Assembly (NCBI GenBank): GCA_036784855.1
Contig: JAZDSV010000009.1
Location: 291,001-355,000, forward strand
Source of the DNA: Aphelidium insulamus
Lineage: Eukaryota > Aphelidiomycota > Aphelidea > Aphelidiaceae
Length of the DNA stretch: 64,000 nt
Reading direction: 5' to 3'
Below are positions 1-11,152 of this stretch, piece by piece. Each line of letters begins with the position of its first letter. Position 1 is the stretch's first letter. Under the pieces are notes generated by a model. It was given only the letters and a program-made list of their open reading frames with translations, had not been told where the DNA came from and did not search any database. The position numbers and the translations under genes are program-made.

Positions 1-1
1 C

Positions 2-1303
2 GATGGGACGTATCGCACCAGTGAACTGAATGGTCTTGGAGGCGGACTATTTGACATGGGCTCATATTTGAGATCACGTAACACTGATACAGCTATTTCA
101 CAAGTTGTAATGCCATACAAGGAGTACTTTGGTGATATTTGGAATGTTATCCGCCAGCAGTCACCGGAAACGATTAAGCATTTCTTCTTGCTCCATTTCT
201 TGCTCAACACTGGACTGGATGTCGGCAAAAAGTTTCGTAAACCTATTGAAGAGTTCTACACAATGCTGCAAATTTTTCCAAATAATTTTCCTCGCTGGAA
301 GTACTGTGTCACAGCTACGGTCACTTTTTTCGATTTGGCATTTAGAAGATCATACGTATCATACTTGAAGCTGACGACTTCGGATGTTGACAAGGCGCGT
401 GAATTACTTCACGGTATTCAGACAGTGTTCGCAGATCGGATTTCAAAGGTAGAATGGCTTGATCGAAACCGGCGTATTGCACTGTTGGAGAAGTTGGGCA
501 ACCTGACAAGCGTTATTGCTATATCCGATAAGCTGATGGATGATCAATTTTTGCAAAACTATTATGCCCCGCTTCAATTCGACAAGAGCAATTATTTTGC
601 TACTGTCATTTCGGCTTACCGATTTTTGCAACTCGTCCTCGCAAACGACGTGAAGTACAGCGGCATCGAGTCTATGACTCAGCCATATATGTTCAACGCG
701 TACTATGAGCCACCCTCAAACAAAGTTGTTCTCCAGGCTTCGCTATTTCAGTACGCGTTTTTTTCCTCCAAACACACCAAGATGTTTCAATATGCTGGCT
801 TGGGGGCAATTGTCGGCCACGAGCTCACCCATGGATATATCGCCCCTTTTCTCCAGCGCACTCCCAATTTTGATGCTGCTACGTGGAACAGCAACAAATA
901 CGACAAGGTCGTGCAATGTTTTCATGATCAATACAGCAAATTTTTAATGCCGGTCACTGGAACAAAATTGAACGCGGACCTAATTCTAAGTGAAGCCATG
1001 CCAGACAATAATGGGTTGCATATTGCGTGGGATGCATGGAAGAAATCCTGGGACAATTCCGCGGCTCTTGCACTTCCAAAACTATCAGCTTTCACCCAAG
1101 AACAGCTCTTCTTTATACGATACGGCCAAAATTTTTGCACCAAGGGCAACAAAGATTTCTATGCAGCCATCGCTCAAGACCCTCATCCACCGGCAAATGC
1201 CCGCGCCAACGGCGCCGTCATGAACATGAAAGAGTTTGCCACGGCATTCAACTGCAAGCCGAAATCACCCATGAACCCTCCCACCAAGTGCCAGCTATAT
1301 TAA
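2..1303 (+). CDS. M13-family (neprilysin-like) zinc metallopeptidase, 5'-partial
   Basis: The frame is open from base 2 through the ATG at 56 to the TAA at 1301-1303, so the 5' end lies off the window. M13 peptidases cleave peptides and are usually type II membrane or secreted proteins. The zinc site HELTH is present (around 820-835 nt), followed by the third zinc ligand region EAMPDNNG, which matches the family ENxxDNGG block. The substrate-binding NAYY block (family NAFY or NAYY) lies upstream at about 690 nt. The usual C-terminal CxxW is replaced by CQLY at the very end. About 430 residues are visible against roughly 650-750 for the family, so only the C-terminal two thirds are here. No intron is needed in this part. 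The family call is firm; activity is likely but not certain. Confidence 0.9.
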   Translation, partial: DGTYRTSELNGLGGGLFDMGSYLRSRNTDTAISQVVMPYKEYFGDIWNVIRQQSPETIKHFFLLHFLLNTGLDVGKKFRKPIEEFYTMLQIFPNNFPRWKYCVTATVTFFDLAFRRSYVSYLKLTTSDVDKARELLHGIQTVFADRISKVEWLDRNRRIALLEKLGNLTSVIAISDKLMDDQFLQNYYAPLQFDKSNYFATVISAYRFLQLVLANDVKYSGIESMTQPYMFNAYYEPPSNKVVLQASLFQYAFFSSKHTKMFQYAGLGAIVGHELTHGYIAPFLQRTPNFDAATWNSNKYDKVVQCFHDQYSKFLMPVTGTKLNADLILSEAMPDNNGLHIAWDAWKKSWDNSAALALPKLSAFTQEQLFFIRYGQNFCTKGNKDFYAAIAQDPHPPANARANGAVMNMKEFATAFNCKPKSPMNPPTKCQLY

Positions 1304-1362
1304 CAAAGAAATAAAAATTCTCCGCATCATTTTCCTGCCTTGCTTCTTAATTCATAATTCAC

Positions 1363-2396
1363 ATGGTGGCAATTGATGACAACGCGTGCGCACAACTGCA
1401 GCGAGTGCTGTGCGACGCGTCCGCACCACTCCCGCACCGATTCCGCGCCCTGTTCACCCTAAAGTCCACAAATTCTTGCGCTGCCGTGGATGCCATTGCT
1501 GCCGGTACGCTGCCTGCGCAGGTAGCTTGACAACTATTCACAGCACATAGCATTCAGTGATGAGAGCGCGCTGCTTAAGCACGAGTTGGCCTACTGCCTG
1601 GGCCAGATGGGCAACCCGTACGCGCTGCCAGTACTCATGCGTATACTGAACGATCGCACTCAAGAGTCTATGGTTCGCCACGAGGTATAGTTATCTTTGA
1701 TGTGAATTTAATCATATCCCGCGGCTCAACAGGCAGGCCGCCGAGGCCATGGGTGCCATCGGGGACCCCAGCGCGACGAGCATACTGGAAAAGTACGCGC
1801 TGATGGAGGACGATGTGTCGGTGCGCGAGACGTGCGAGCTAGCACTGAGTAAACTGCACCACGATGCATCCGACGCCGCTTGCAGCAACAATAATAAGAA
1901 TAAGAGTGCGATATACTCGTCGGTGGACCCGGCGCCTCCATTCGCCGAGGGCGGCGATATCGCCAAACTGCGCGCGCTGCTAATGAACACTGAGCGCACG
2001 CTGTATGAGCGTTACCGTGCAATGTTCACGCTGCGCGACATTGGCACGGAGGAAGCGGTGCTGGCACTGTGCGAGGGCTTGCGTGACAAGAGCGCTCTGT
2101 TCCGGCACGAAATCGGCTATGTATTCGGACAGATGCAGCATCCGGCCAGTGTGCCGGCGTTGGCGCGCTGCCTCGCCGACCGCAACGAGGTTGGGATGGT
2201 GCGGCACGAGTGTGCCGAGGCGCTGGGATCCATCGCGTCGCCAGAGTGCCGCGCCATACTCGAACGGTTTCGCGGTGATGACGAAGCTGTGGTGCGCGAG
2301 AGTTGCATCGTGGCGCTGGACATGTATGAGCACGAGACCGGTGGACACTTTCAGTACGCGAACGCTCTGCAGTCTGCTTGCTCGCCGTCCCGTTAA
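1363..2396 (+). CDS. Deoxyhypusine hydroxylase (HEAT-like repeats), 3 exons
   Basis: The enzyme hydroxylates deoxyhypusine on eIF5A, the last step of hypusine formation. Exons that restore one frame are 1363-1504, 1551-1684 and 1737-2396, giving about 311 aa, the usual length. All four His-Glu iron-binding pairs are visible: [13 protein letters not shown] at the exon 2/3 junction, LFRHEIGY and MVRHECAE. They lie in two symmetric HEAT-repeat halves, as in known DOHH. Introns are 46 and 52 nt, both GT-AG. An alternative 22-nt intron at 1522-1543 would also keep the frame, but the 46-nt choice gives the family sequence ([14 protein letters not shown]). The gene starts 59 bp after the peptidase stop on the same strand. 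Confidence 0.93.
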
Positions 2397-2757
2397 CTAC
2401 GCCATGACATGATATTATATTAGATTGCCTGATACATTATCTGCGTGGCTCCATGCGTACAGAGTACAGAGTATATAATTTCGATGGATTTGGATTTGCG
2501 TAAGTTGACATTTATTGCAGTCATTGTCAAACTATGCGGCCACCGCCGCGCTTTGCCTGTTAAATATCATCATCAACACCATAAGCTTCGTCATCATCAT
2601 CGCGTTGTCTCAAGAGCGGGAAGGAAGTCTCAAGAGCGGGAAGGAATGCCGCCAGCAAGCTCCTTCTCCAACTCCTGGTCAACATCCATGTTGCCGCCAT
2701 TGTTGCTGCAGGAAGTTGAACATGTTAATACAAGTAACAAATGTACATTGCCAGCGC
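2397..2757. other. Intergenic, convergent gene ends
   Basis: This is the space between the hydroxylase stop and the stop of the opposing MAP kinase. It contains a short direct repeat (tcaagagcgggaaggaa, around 2610-2645). I see no gene in it; open frames here lack homology signals. Confidence 0.5.
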
Positions 2758-4440
<1,683 letters not shown>

Positions 4441-5077
4441 CTGTAAGCGGCGGTGTTGATACTTGGTTCTGACTGTTGGTTCGGAACAGACGGCGCTTGT
4501 CAGACTGTTTGGCTGGCTGGACACAACAAACTGCTTCGGTTAAATATGTAAGCGCCGTTAATTTATCGGTCACATTTAAGCGTGTTACATATTTAGCCGC
4601 CTCATGTAGCACAATCATGTCTTAATACGGCCAATATTGTCCACTGTATTAAGTTTTTGACGGTCATACTAGCGGTGTTAATCATTGTACACTGACTATA
4701 TGAAAGTGTCTCTCATCAAACTCGATATATTTGTGGAACCCACTCTTGATAACGCCAGCATGTAACATACACCTATTGGGTGTTTACCTCAATGCATCGT
4801 CATCATCTTGTCGTACCAAGCCCCACGAGGGTATGCTGACAAGATCTAATCAGATAGATGTATACCTAGTTCACATTAGCGACAAAAATGTTTGGCCTAA
4901 TGAAGATGTTCCTAAATGTGTGTATGTGTGTAAACAGTTGCTTGCTGTAGGTATGTACACATATATATATATATATATATACATATACATATTATAGTAT
5001 ATATGTATATATATATATTTGAATGGTGGCAATGAGCTGGCCAACCTGAATCAACGAGCCTTTAAATAATAACTCCA
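4441..5077. other. Divergent intergenic region with AT microsatellite
   Basis: This 637-bp space lies between the MAP kinase start and the TAF10 start on the other strand, so it holds both promoters. A (TA)n-rich tract covers about 4959-5018. No convincing gene is visible. Confidence 0.5.
4959..5018. repeat. (TA)n microsatellite
   Basis: Alternating TA interrupted by ACATATAC and TATGTA. Similar tracts occur in the introns or spacers near 14815, 17312, 20910 and 21583. Confidence 0.9.
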
Positions 5078-6185
5078 ATGAAAACGCGGCGAGCTGGTGG
5101 TCGCGGTCGTGGACGGGGCCGCGGTGGACGGGGCCGTGGTGCTGCATCGGCTACTGGCGCCTCGGATTTATCGCAAAATCCTCAGCACTCATCGTCAGAC
5201 TCGGAGGAGCATGACGACGATCTACAGCAGCAACACGACGGGGAGACTACTGGGGATGCCGTGACTGGCAAGCGACACCGTAGCGTGCATGACTACTCGC
5301 TGGGAGAGAATGCTCTGGCGGCCGCTGTGCACAGTGGCATTGACAGCGGGCCGGATGATGATGACGAGGACGAAGACGAGGACGGAGGAGATCACGAGGG
5401 GGAGGATGAGGAAACCGGTGGTGATGTGGACGCAGAGCATCCAGGAGACGTGGCTGTCAACACGGAACGCGATATGCCGGCTGCAAGTGAAGCTGATGGA
5501 GCTGCTGCACAAGGTGACATGATGGATGTCGCCGATACTTCCAGCAGCGCCGTGGATGTGAAGCCCAAGCCGACGGTTGACGTGAATGCGGCGGCCACCA
5601 ATACAAATGCCGCATTGGCTGGTGCTGCCGCCGCCGACACTCTGGAGGCCAAGCTGGACAAGCCTTTGCTGGACTTTTTGCAGCTGCTCGAGGACGGTGT
5701 AGAGCCTGTGGTGCGTTGCAAGCCTCATCTTTGTAGGCGTGACGTTAGCAACCTATCGAGTACCGATGCGGTCACCGACTTTTATCTGGCCCGTGCCGGG
5801 ATTTGATCTGCCCGACAAGAGAATGTAATAGCGACACGCAGTGTACAATATTCAATCGTAATGTTAATGTCATTTACACCGAAATCGGTTGATGGCGCTG
5901 GCGGCACAAAGTTTATATCAGGACTTGGCCCAGGACGCCTACCAGTACTGCAAGATACGCCAACAAGCGGGCAAAGATCGCGCGCGCTGGCTCCAGCAGC
6001 TACGCGGCCTCATCGTCCAGCGCTGCCAGAAATGCGGTATATAATCATCTCCATAGCCATGCATAGCCAAGGTATATACTGACACGGCGACAGGACAAAA
6101 AGACCGTGCTGACCATGGAAGACTTGTCGGCGGCGCTGGGCGAGTACCGGAATCAATGTCAAGCTGACCCGATTACTACACGTGA
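5078..6185 (+). CDS. TAF10 (TFIID/SAGA subunit), frame-broken
   Basis: TAF10 is a histone-fold subunit shared by TFIID and SAGA. The N-terminus is an RGG-rich stretch (GRGRGRGGRGRG), then a long Asp/Glu-rich disordered region. The conserved part starts at LLDFLQLLEDGVEPV, is split by an intron at about 5712-5760, continues DAVTDFYLARAG, then (second intron about 5832-5888) LMALAAQSLYQDLAQDAYQY, and after a third intron (about 6037-6094) DKKTVLTMEDLSAALGEY to a TGA at 6183-6185. To read the histone fold one must drop one G in GGG near 5801, one C near 6150, and adjust one or two bases near 6165. Substitutions are few, so these look like consensus indels rather than decay. Confidence 0.8.
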
Positions 6186-6214
6186 CGCAACATCTGCAAA
6201 TGAAAGCTAATTTA

Positions 6215-6844
6215 TCACACACATTCATGCGCTATATTGTTGTAGCGTTCATGTGGTGCGTGTGTGTCGTTACCATTCATTGGTGTCTCTCCGTGTTTGA
6301 AGCAGCCTGCGTTGGCGACCACAATCTTCTTGCTGGTCTTGCCGCTGTCGCTGCCAAACGACTCAATCTTCTTCACCACGTCCATGCCCTCGACAACCTT
6401 GCCAAACACCACGTGTTTGCCGTCCCAGCCACGCCGTCTTGGCCGTGGCACAGGAAAACTGCGAGCCGTTCGTGTTCCGGGCCGGCATTGCCATCGGACA
6501 GCACACCCGGGCCGTCGTGCTTCAGCTGAAAGTTCTCATCGGCAAACTTCTCGCCGTAGATGGAGCGGCCGCCAGTGCCGTTCTGGCGCGTGAAGTCACC
6601 GCCCTGGCACACTGCAGCACGCGTGTTAGTATATGTATACTACTATGACGCAGATGACTTGCTGAAGTTGGGGATGACGCGGTGGAATGGCGAGCCCTTG
6701 TAGCCCTTGCCGGCCTCAGCCAGGCACAGCTGGCGAAAGTTCTCCGCCAGCTTTGGGCACGACGTCGGCGCGCAGCTCCATCACAATGCGGCCAATAGGC
6801 TGGTTGTCGGCGGTGACGTCAAAGAATACCTTGGGGTTGCTCAT
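6215..6844 (-). CDS. Cyclophilin-type peptidyl-prolyl isomerase, heavily frame-broken
   Basis: Cyclophilins catalyse proline cis-trans isomerisation. From the ATG at 6844 the frame reads [20 protein letters not shown], then [54 protein letters not shown] and KIVVANAGC, spread over all three frames. An intron lies at about 6612-6650. I count at least six single-base insertions or losses between 6400 and 6760, nearly all in short homopolymers, while the amino acids themselves match the family closely. This looks more like a poor local consensus than an old pseudogene. The C-terminal extension after NAGC is uncertain. The gene converges on TAF10 with about 30 bp between stops. Confidence 0.8.
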
Positions 6845-6984
6845 GTTGCTGAAGGTGAAAGTGAAGGTGAATTTGGAGCGAGATTTAGTCTGGGAAAGCG
6901 CGCAAAGGCCGCCGTGCGTGTGAGCAGCCCTGTGACGCGTGGCGCAGTAGGTTAGGTTCGGGCTAGGGTTGTGGATAATAGGGT

Positions 6985-7391
6985 CCTGATAACTGCTTTA
7001 TTGTGGCACCTCAATTTTGAAAAGCGATGCATCACTCTCATAACTCCGGAGATATTCCGTTCCGGAGCGCGGAATAGAATAGGCAGAATAGAATACCAAA
7101 GACCTGATAACTGCTTTATTGTGGCACCTCAATTTTGAAAAGCGATGCATCACTCTCATAACTCCGGAGATATTCCGTTCCGGAGCGCGGAATAGAATAG
7201 GCAGAATAGAATACCAAAGACCTGATAACTGCTTTATTGTGGCACCTCAATTTTGAAAAGCGATGCATCACTCTCATAACTCCGGAGATATTCCGTTCCG
7301 GAGCGCGGAATAGAATAGGCAGAATAGAATACCAAAGACCTGATAGCTGCTTTATTGTGGCACCTCAATTTTGAAAAGCGATGCATCACTC
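6985..7391. repeat. 118-bp tandem repeat made of a gene's 3' end (3.4 copies)
   Basis: Units start at 6985, 7103, 7221 and 7339 (period 118 bp) and are nearly identical. The last, partial unit is the real 3' end of the glycosyltransferase gene, so each unit carries on the minus strand the last ~12 codons (ending FKIEVPQ), the stop and an AATAAA polyadenylation-like signal (seen as TTTATT). The units between contain the palindrome-like ccggagatattccgttccgg. Confidence 0.9.
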
Positions 7392-9270
7392 TCATTACTA
7401 GGTGTGAGTAATTTGCTGTCGTCTATGGAAAGGTAGTAGAGTCCTGTGGCTTGACTTGAAAAGCGCAATATTACATCGTCGCCGTCCCTAATACAGTAAT
7501 CGTATTCAGCAGGCTTGGTTTGTGCGATTATTGCCATCATTGCATCATTGACAAACGTTCCAGGTTTTATCGGAGCACCATACACTAGATTCATCAAAGA
7601 CACAATTGCATAAGAATCGCTTTCGCCGTACTGTAACTGGACTACAGCATTGGAAGAGACGACATCAGAATCGTCTGAAATCATTGATTTTTCCACACTG
7701 AAGAGATTTTTCCGCTCGTTACTGCCGCAGATGATGTTGCGAGTTCCATAATTACCACGGGTCAGCTCATGGCAATATTTATCGGCGACCGAGAGATAGA
7801 ACCGCTGTCCATATGTGAGGCATTGCCGACCAGTAGCTCGCTGTTTAATGTTTGGAATTGACGGTAATCTCTCAGCTAAGGATCCCAGATATTTGCCTAT
7901 GAATTTGACACCAATATTTCTTTCCGTTTCCAGCTTCATGAAACCTTGATACTTCAGTACATTTGCTCGTATATCCTCGCTGCTGGCAGCAATGTTTATA
8001 GCGTCGGATAGTTCGATGGCGCTAAAACCTGTAGGTCCATGCAGGCCAACTCCAATGCCAAGATGATTTACCATAGCGGAAAAATATAGTTGATCATAGG
8101 CTATCCTATGCGGGATAATAACGGATGCTGCGCCATGTAGCAGTGCAGCCTGAGTAGTTCCCGCCCCTCCTTGATGCACAGCAACTTTTACTTGTGGTAA
8201 CAACCACGAATGCGACAAATATCCTTTTGCCAAGAGAAGGTTATCTTCGCGACCTAAAAACTCTTCGATAAACTCTTCGTCTTCTAGGAAGCTCTCTGAC
8301 TCGTGGATGTGCCATAGGAAAGCAAAAGATTTTGTGGGAAGGCCTTTGATGGCTTGAAGTATCGCTATACCTGTACGCACACTTACTTCAGCCGAACCCA
8401 TACCAATGTAGATAATGTGCCGATCTTCGAATTGCTCCAAAAAATCAATTATTTGAAGCGAAGATTCGAACAAGTGGCCCGGCTCATATTGCCAAGTTCC
8501 GTCAGTGTGACAGATTCATCTAAACTACGATATCCAGGTGGCAGAAATACCCGAGACAGCCCCAAAACCGTTGTAGACAAGCCTGTCCTATCTTGTAAAT
8601 CTACAACTTTCTCGTGACGACCGAATAATTCCGTTAACTCCCCAACTCCATTAAATTTACGCTCGATTGTTGACTTCGATTTCAATGCCGAACTAACACT
8701 AGCCAAAGAAATCTTGCCTATCGTAGCATGCAAAACTTTTTCTGTCACACCGTACGATGTTGGCTGTAACTGAATTACAATTCGGTTGCCAAGAAATTTA
8801 AGTTGTTTCTGTGTCTCCAGCTCCGCTAAGTTACATTCTGTCCGCACCGACCAGTAAAATATCACCTGAGCGTCGCCGACCACTTCTTCAATGGAAGCAA
8901 TATGACTTTGGCAATATCTCGCAGACTCAATTATGGGATCGAAAATAGGCGTTAAATTGGCTAGGCGGCCTAGAATTTCTGCGTACAAAACAATTTCAAC
9001 TTTAAGCCACGGAAATGCCCCCGCCAGCTTTTGAATAAATCCATGTACTGGCAAAATATCACCAGAAGTTCCAGACGTAAACAGGACGGCTTTTACAGTA
9101 GCACCTTGAAGAGTTTGCTCCATACGCTTATTAATGTCTTCCGTATCAGAGCCGGATGAATACTCCAGAACCTGCTCATGCAGCTTTACAGAATGAAAAA
9201 GACTGTCAGGCACGGCAGCCACCAGTCTCGACACTAAAAGCGTTAGCCATAGATAAGTGTTGCAAATCAT
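7352..9270 (-). CDS. Secreted-type UDP/sterol glycosyltransferase (GT1 fold) with extra C-terminal domain, one frameshift
   Basis: Starts at the ATG 9270 with a hydrophobic signal-like leader (MICNTYLWLTLLVSRLVAA). The N-terminal domain has FTSGTSGDILPVHGFIQKL, typical of sterol glycosyltransferases. The C-terminal half has the donor-site signature block HQGGAGTTQAALLHGAASVI followed by PHRIAYDQLYFSAMV. About 170 residues follow that are not part of the usual enzyme; repeats such as FYLSV and LYYLSIDDSK look beta-trefoil-like, which is only an impression. The frame shifts once near 8490, where the paralogue at 9.6-10.9 kb has a few more bases (DESDEPATFDGTWQYEP), so the break may be real or an assembly error. 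A secreted glycosyltransferase is unusual; substrate unknown. Confidence 0.75.
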
Positions 9271-9596
9271 TTCGCAGGAATGGTAGAGAATACGCGAAAT
9301 ACGTAGCTTTTCAGTACGATCATGCGTACCAAATGATTGGACAGGAACCCATCAAGATCTCCTCGACGCGATCTATCCGACCAATAAGCGTCTTCGGGGT
9401 ACTGTATGTACAATTAGATGATTCCAGGCGCCGCGTCAGCACTGCCTGGTAAGTCAATTAAGCGACTCATTTATAGTGCATTTCGCCTTGCCTTACAGAG
9501 CATAAATGAACTGAGCTTAATGTTGAAGAAGGGAAATACTTTCACCGTACTCTATTTTCACTCAATTATCACTCCAAAAATTACGAATCTCACCCC
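9271..9596. other. Spacer between glycosyltransferase copies
   Basis: Holds the presumed promoter of the downstream copy (minus strand) and the truncated 3' edge of the older copy. Parts of it resemble the region 10900-11150 upstream of the other copy, as expected for a tandem duplication. No gene seen. Confidence 0.5.
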
Positions 9597-10899
9597 CCGA
9601 AATTGTTCATCATATTTGCTTGCATATCTTCACTGCTGGCAGCAAGTTTGATCGCGTCGGATAATTCATCGGTACTGAAGTCATCAGGTCCACGCAGGCC
9701 AACTCCAATGCCCAGATGGTTCACCATAGCAGATAAATAAAGTTGATCATAGGCCATCCTATGCGGTATAGTAACGGATGCTGCACGGTGTAGCGGCGCA
9801 GCCTGAGTAGTTTTCGCCCCTCCTTGATGCACAGCATCGTTTACTTGTGGAAACAACCAAGAATATGACAAATTACCATGTGGCAAATGGTAATTTAATA
9901 ACCGCGACTTGAAACTCTAAGGACCATTGATAGCTTGACGTATCGCTATACCTGTACGCACACTAACTTCTGCTGAACCCATACCAATGTAGATGATGTC
10001 TCGATCTTGATATCGCTCAAGAAATTGAATTAAAACAAGAGGAGGTTGGAACCAGAAGGTTGGCTCATATTGCCAAGTTCCATCAAACGTTGCAGGTTCA
10101 TCAGATTCATCAAACCTGGGGACAGAAAAACCCGAGACCAGCCAAAGACCGTTGTGGACACGCCTGCTGTATCTCGACATTCCAAAACTTTCTTTTGACG
10201 GCCGATTAAATTTCAACGCCACCAAATTTAAGTTTAATTGTTGACTTTGAGCTCAACGACGCAGTCACGCTGTCCAATGAGAATTTGCCGATCGTGGCAG
10301 CGTCCAATACCTGTTCTGTAACACCATACGATGTTGGCTGTAACAGAAGAACAATTCGGTTGCCCAGAAAGTCAAGTCCTTGCTGAGTGTCCAGATCTGC
10401 CAAGCTACAATTTGACGACACAGACCAGTAAAATATCACCTGAGCGTTACCTACTACTCCTTCAATGGCAGCGAGGTGACTTTGGCAATATCACGCCGAC
10501 TTAATGCTGGCATTGGGCTTAATGAGCAACGGAGAAACGTCCCAGTTGCGAAGAATTTCCGTAAAGGCGATACCCACTTCTTTTAGGGCGTTTTCAGTAC
10601 ACGCGCTAGGATAAGCTGCAAATTGCGTAAATTCCAGCCACGGAACGACTTTTTTAGCTTCTGAATAAATCCAAGGACCGGCAGAACATCACCAGTAGAT
10701 CCGAACGCAACCACAATGGCCTTTACGGTAGTCTTTTGCAGATTATCCTGCATAAGTGTATTGACAACCTCGTGTCAGTGTCGGATGAATACTCCATAAC
10801 CTGCTCATGCAACTTGACCGAATGAAAAAGATTCTCGGGCATCGCTGCCATCAGTCTCGTCGATAAAAGCGTAAGCCATAGATGAGTTATGCAATCCAT
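9597..10899 (-). pseudogene. Decayed paralogue of the glycosyltransferase
   Basis: The copy starts at 10899 with MDCITHLWLTLLSTRLMAAM, clearly the same leader. It continues through several frame breaks (near 10770, 10500, 10205, 9900) to blocks parallel to the intact copy: HNGLWLVSGF, IYIGMGSAEVSVRTGIAI and HQGGAKTTQAAPLHRAASV. It stops at the residues just after SSEDMQAN, so the end of the catalytic region and all of the extra C-terminal domain are gone. The signature HQGGAG has become HQGGAK. Tandem duplication followed by decay is the simplest reading. Confidence 0.85.
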
Positions 10900-11152
10900 T
10901 TCGCAGGACTGGCAGAGTAGAATACGCGAAGTTCGTTACGTTTCATTGCACGTCGATCGATCGATTGGTTAGCGATCGAATCAAGATCGAAGCTTTTGAC
11001 CAATGATACAATTCCAAGATTCCAGGCGCCAGCACTGACGGTTAAGTAGATTGTGCAATTCAAAATAGTCACATTTCGCCTTGCTGTACACAGCAGTAAA
11101 ATAACTGAGCTTAAGGACATATTTTGCGGTACTCTATTGACGCCAACATACC
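10900..11152. other. Intergenic
   Basis: Upstream region of the decayed glycosyltransferase and downstream region of the PH-CLU gene. No gene seen. Confidence 0.5.

Noticed and set aside
1522..1543. 22-nt ultra-short intron in deoxyhypusine hydroxylase
   Set aside because: The 46-nt alternative (1505-1550) keeps the frame, has a good GTACGC donor and matches the family sequence better.
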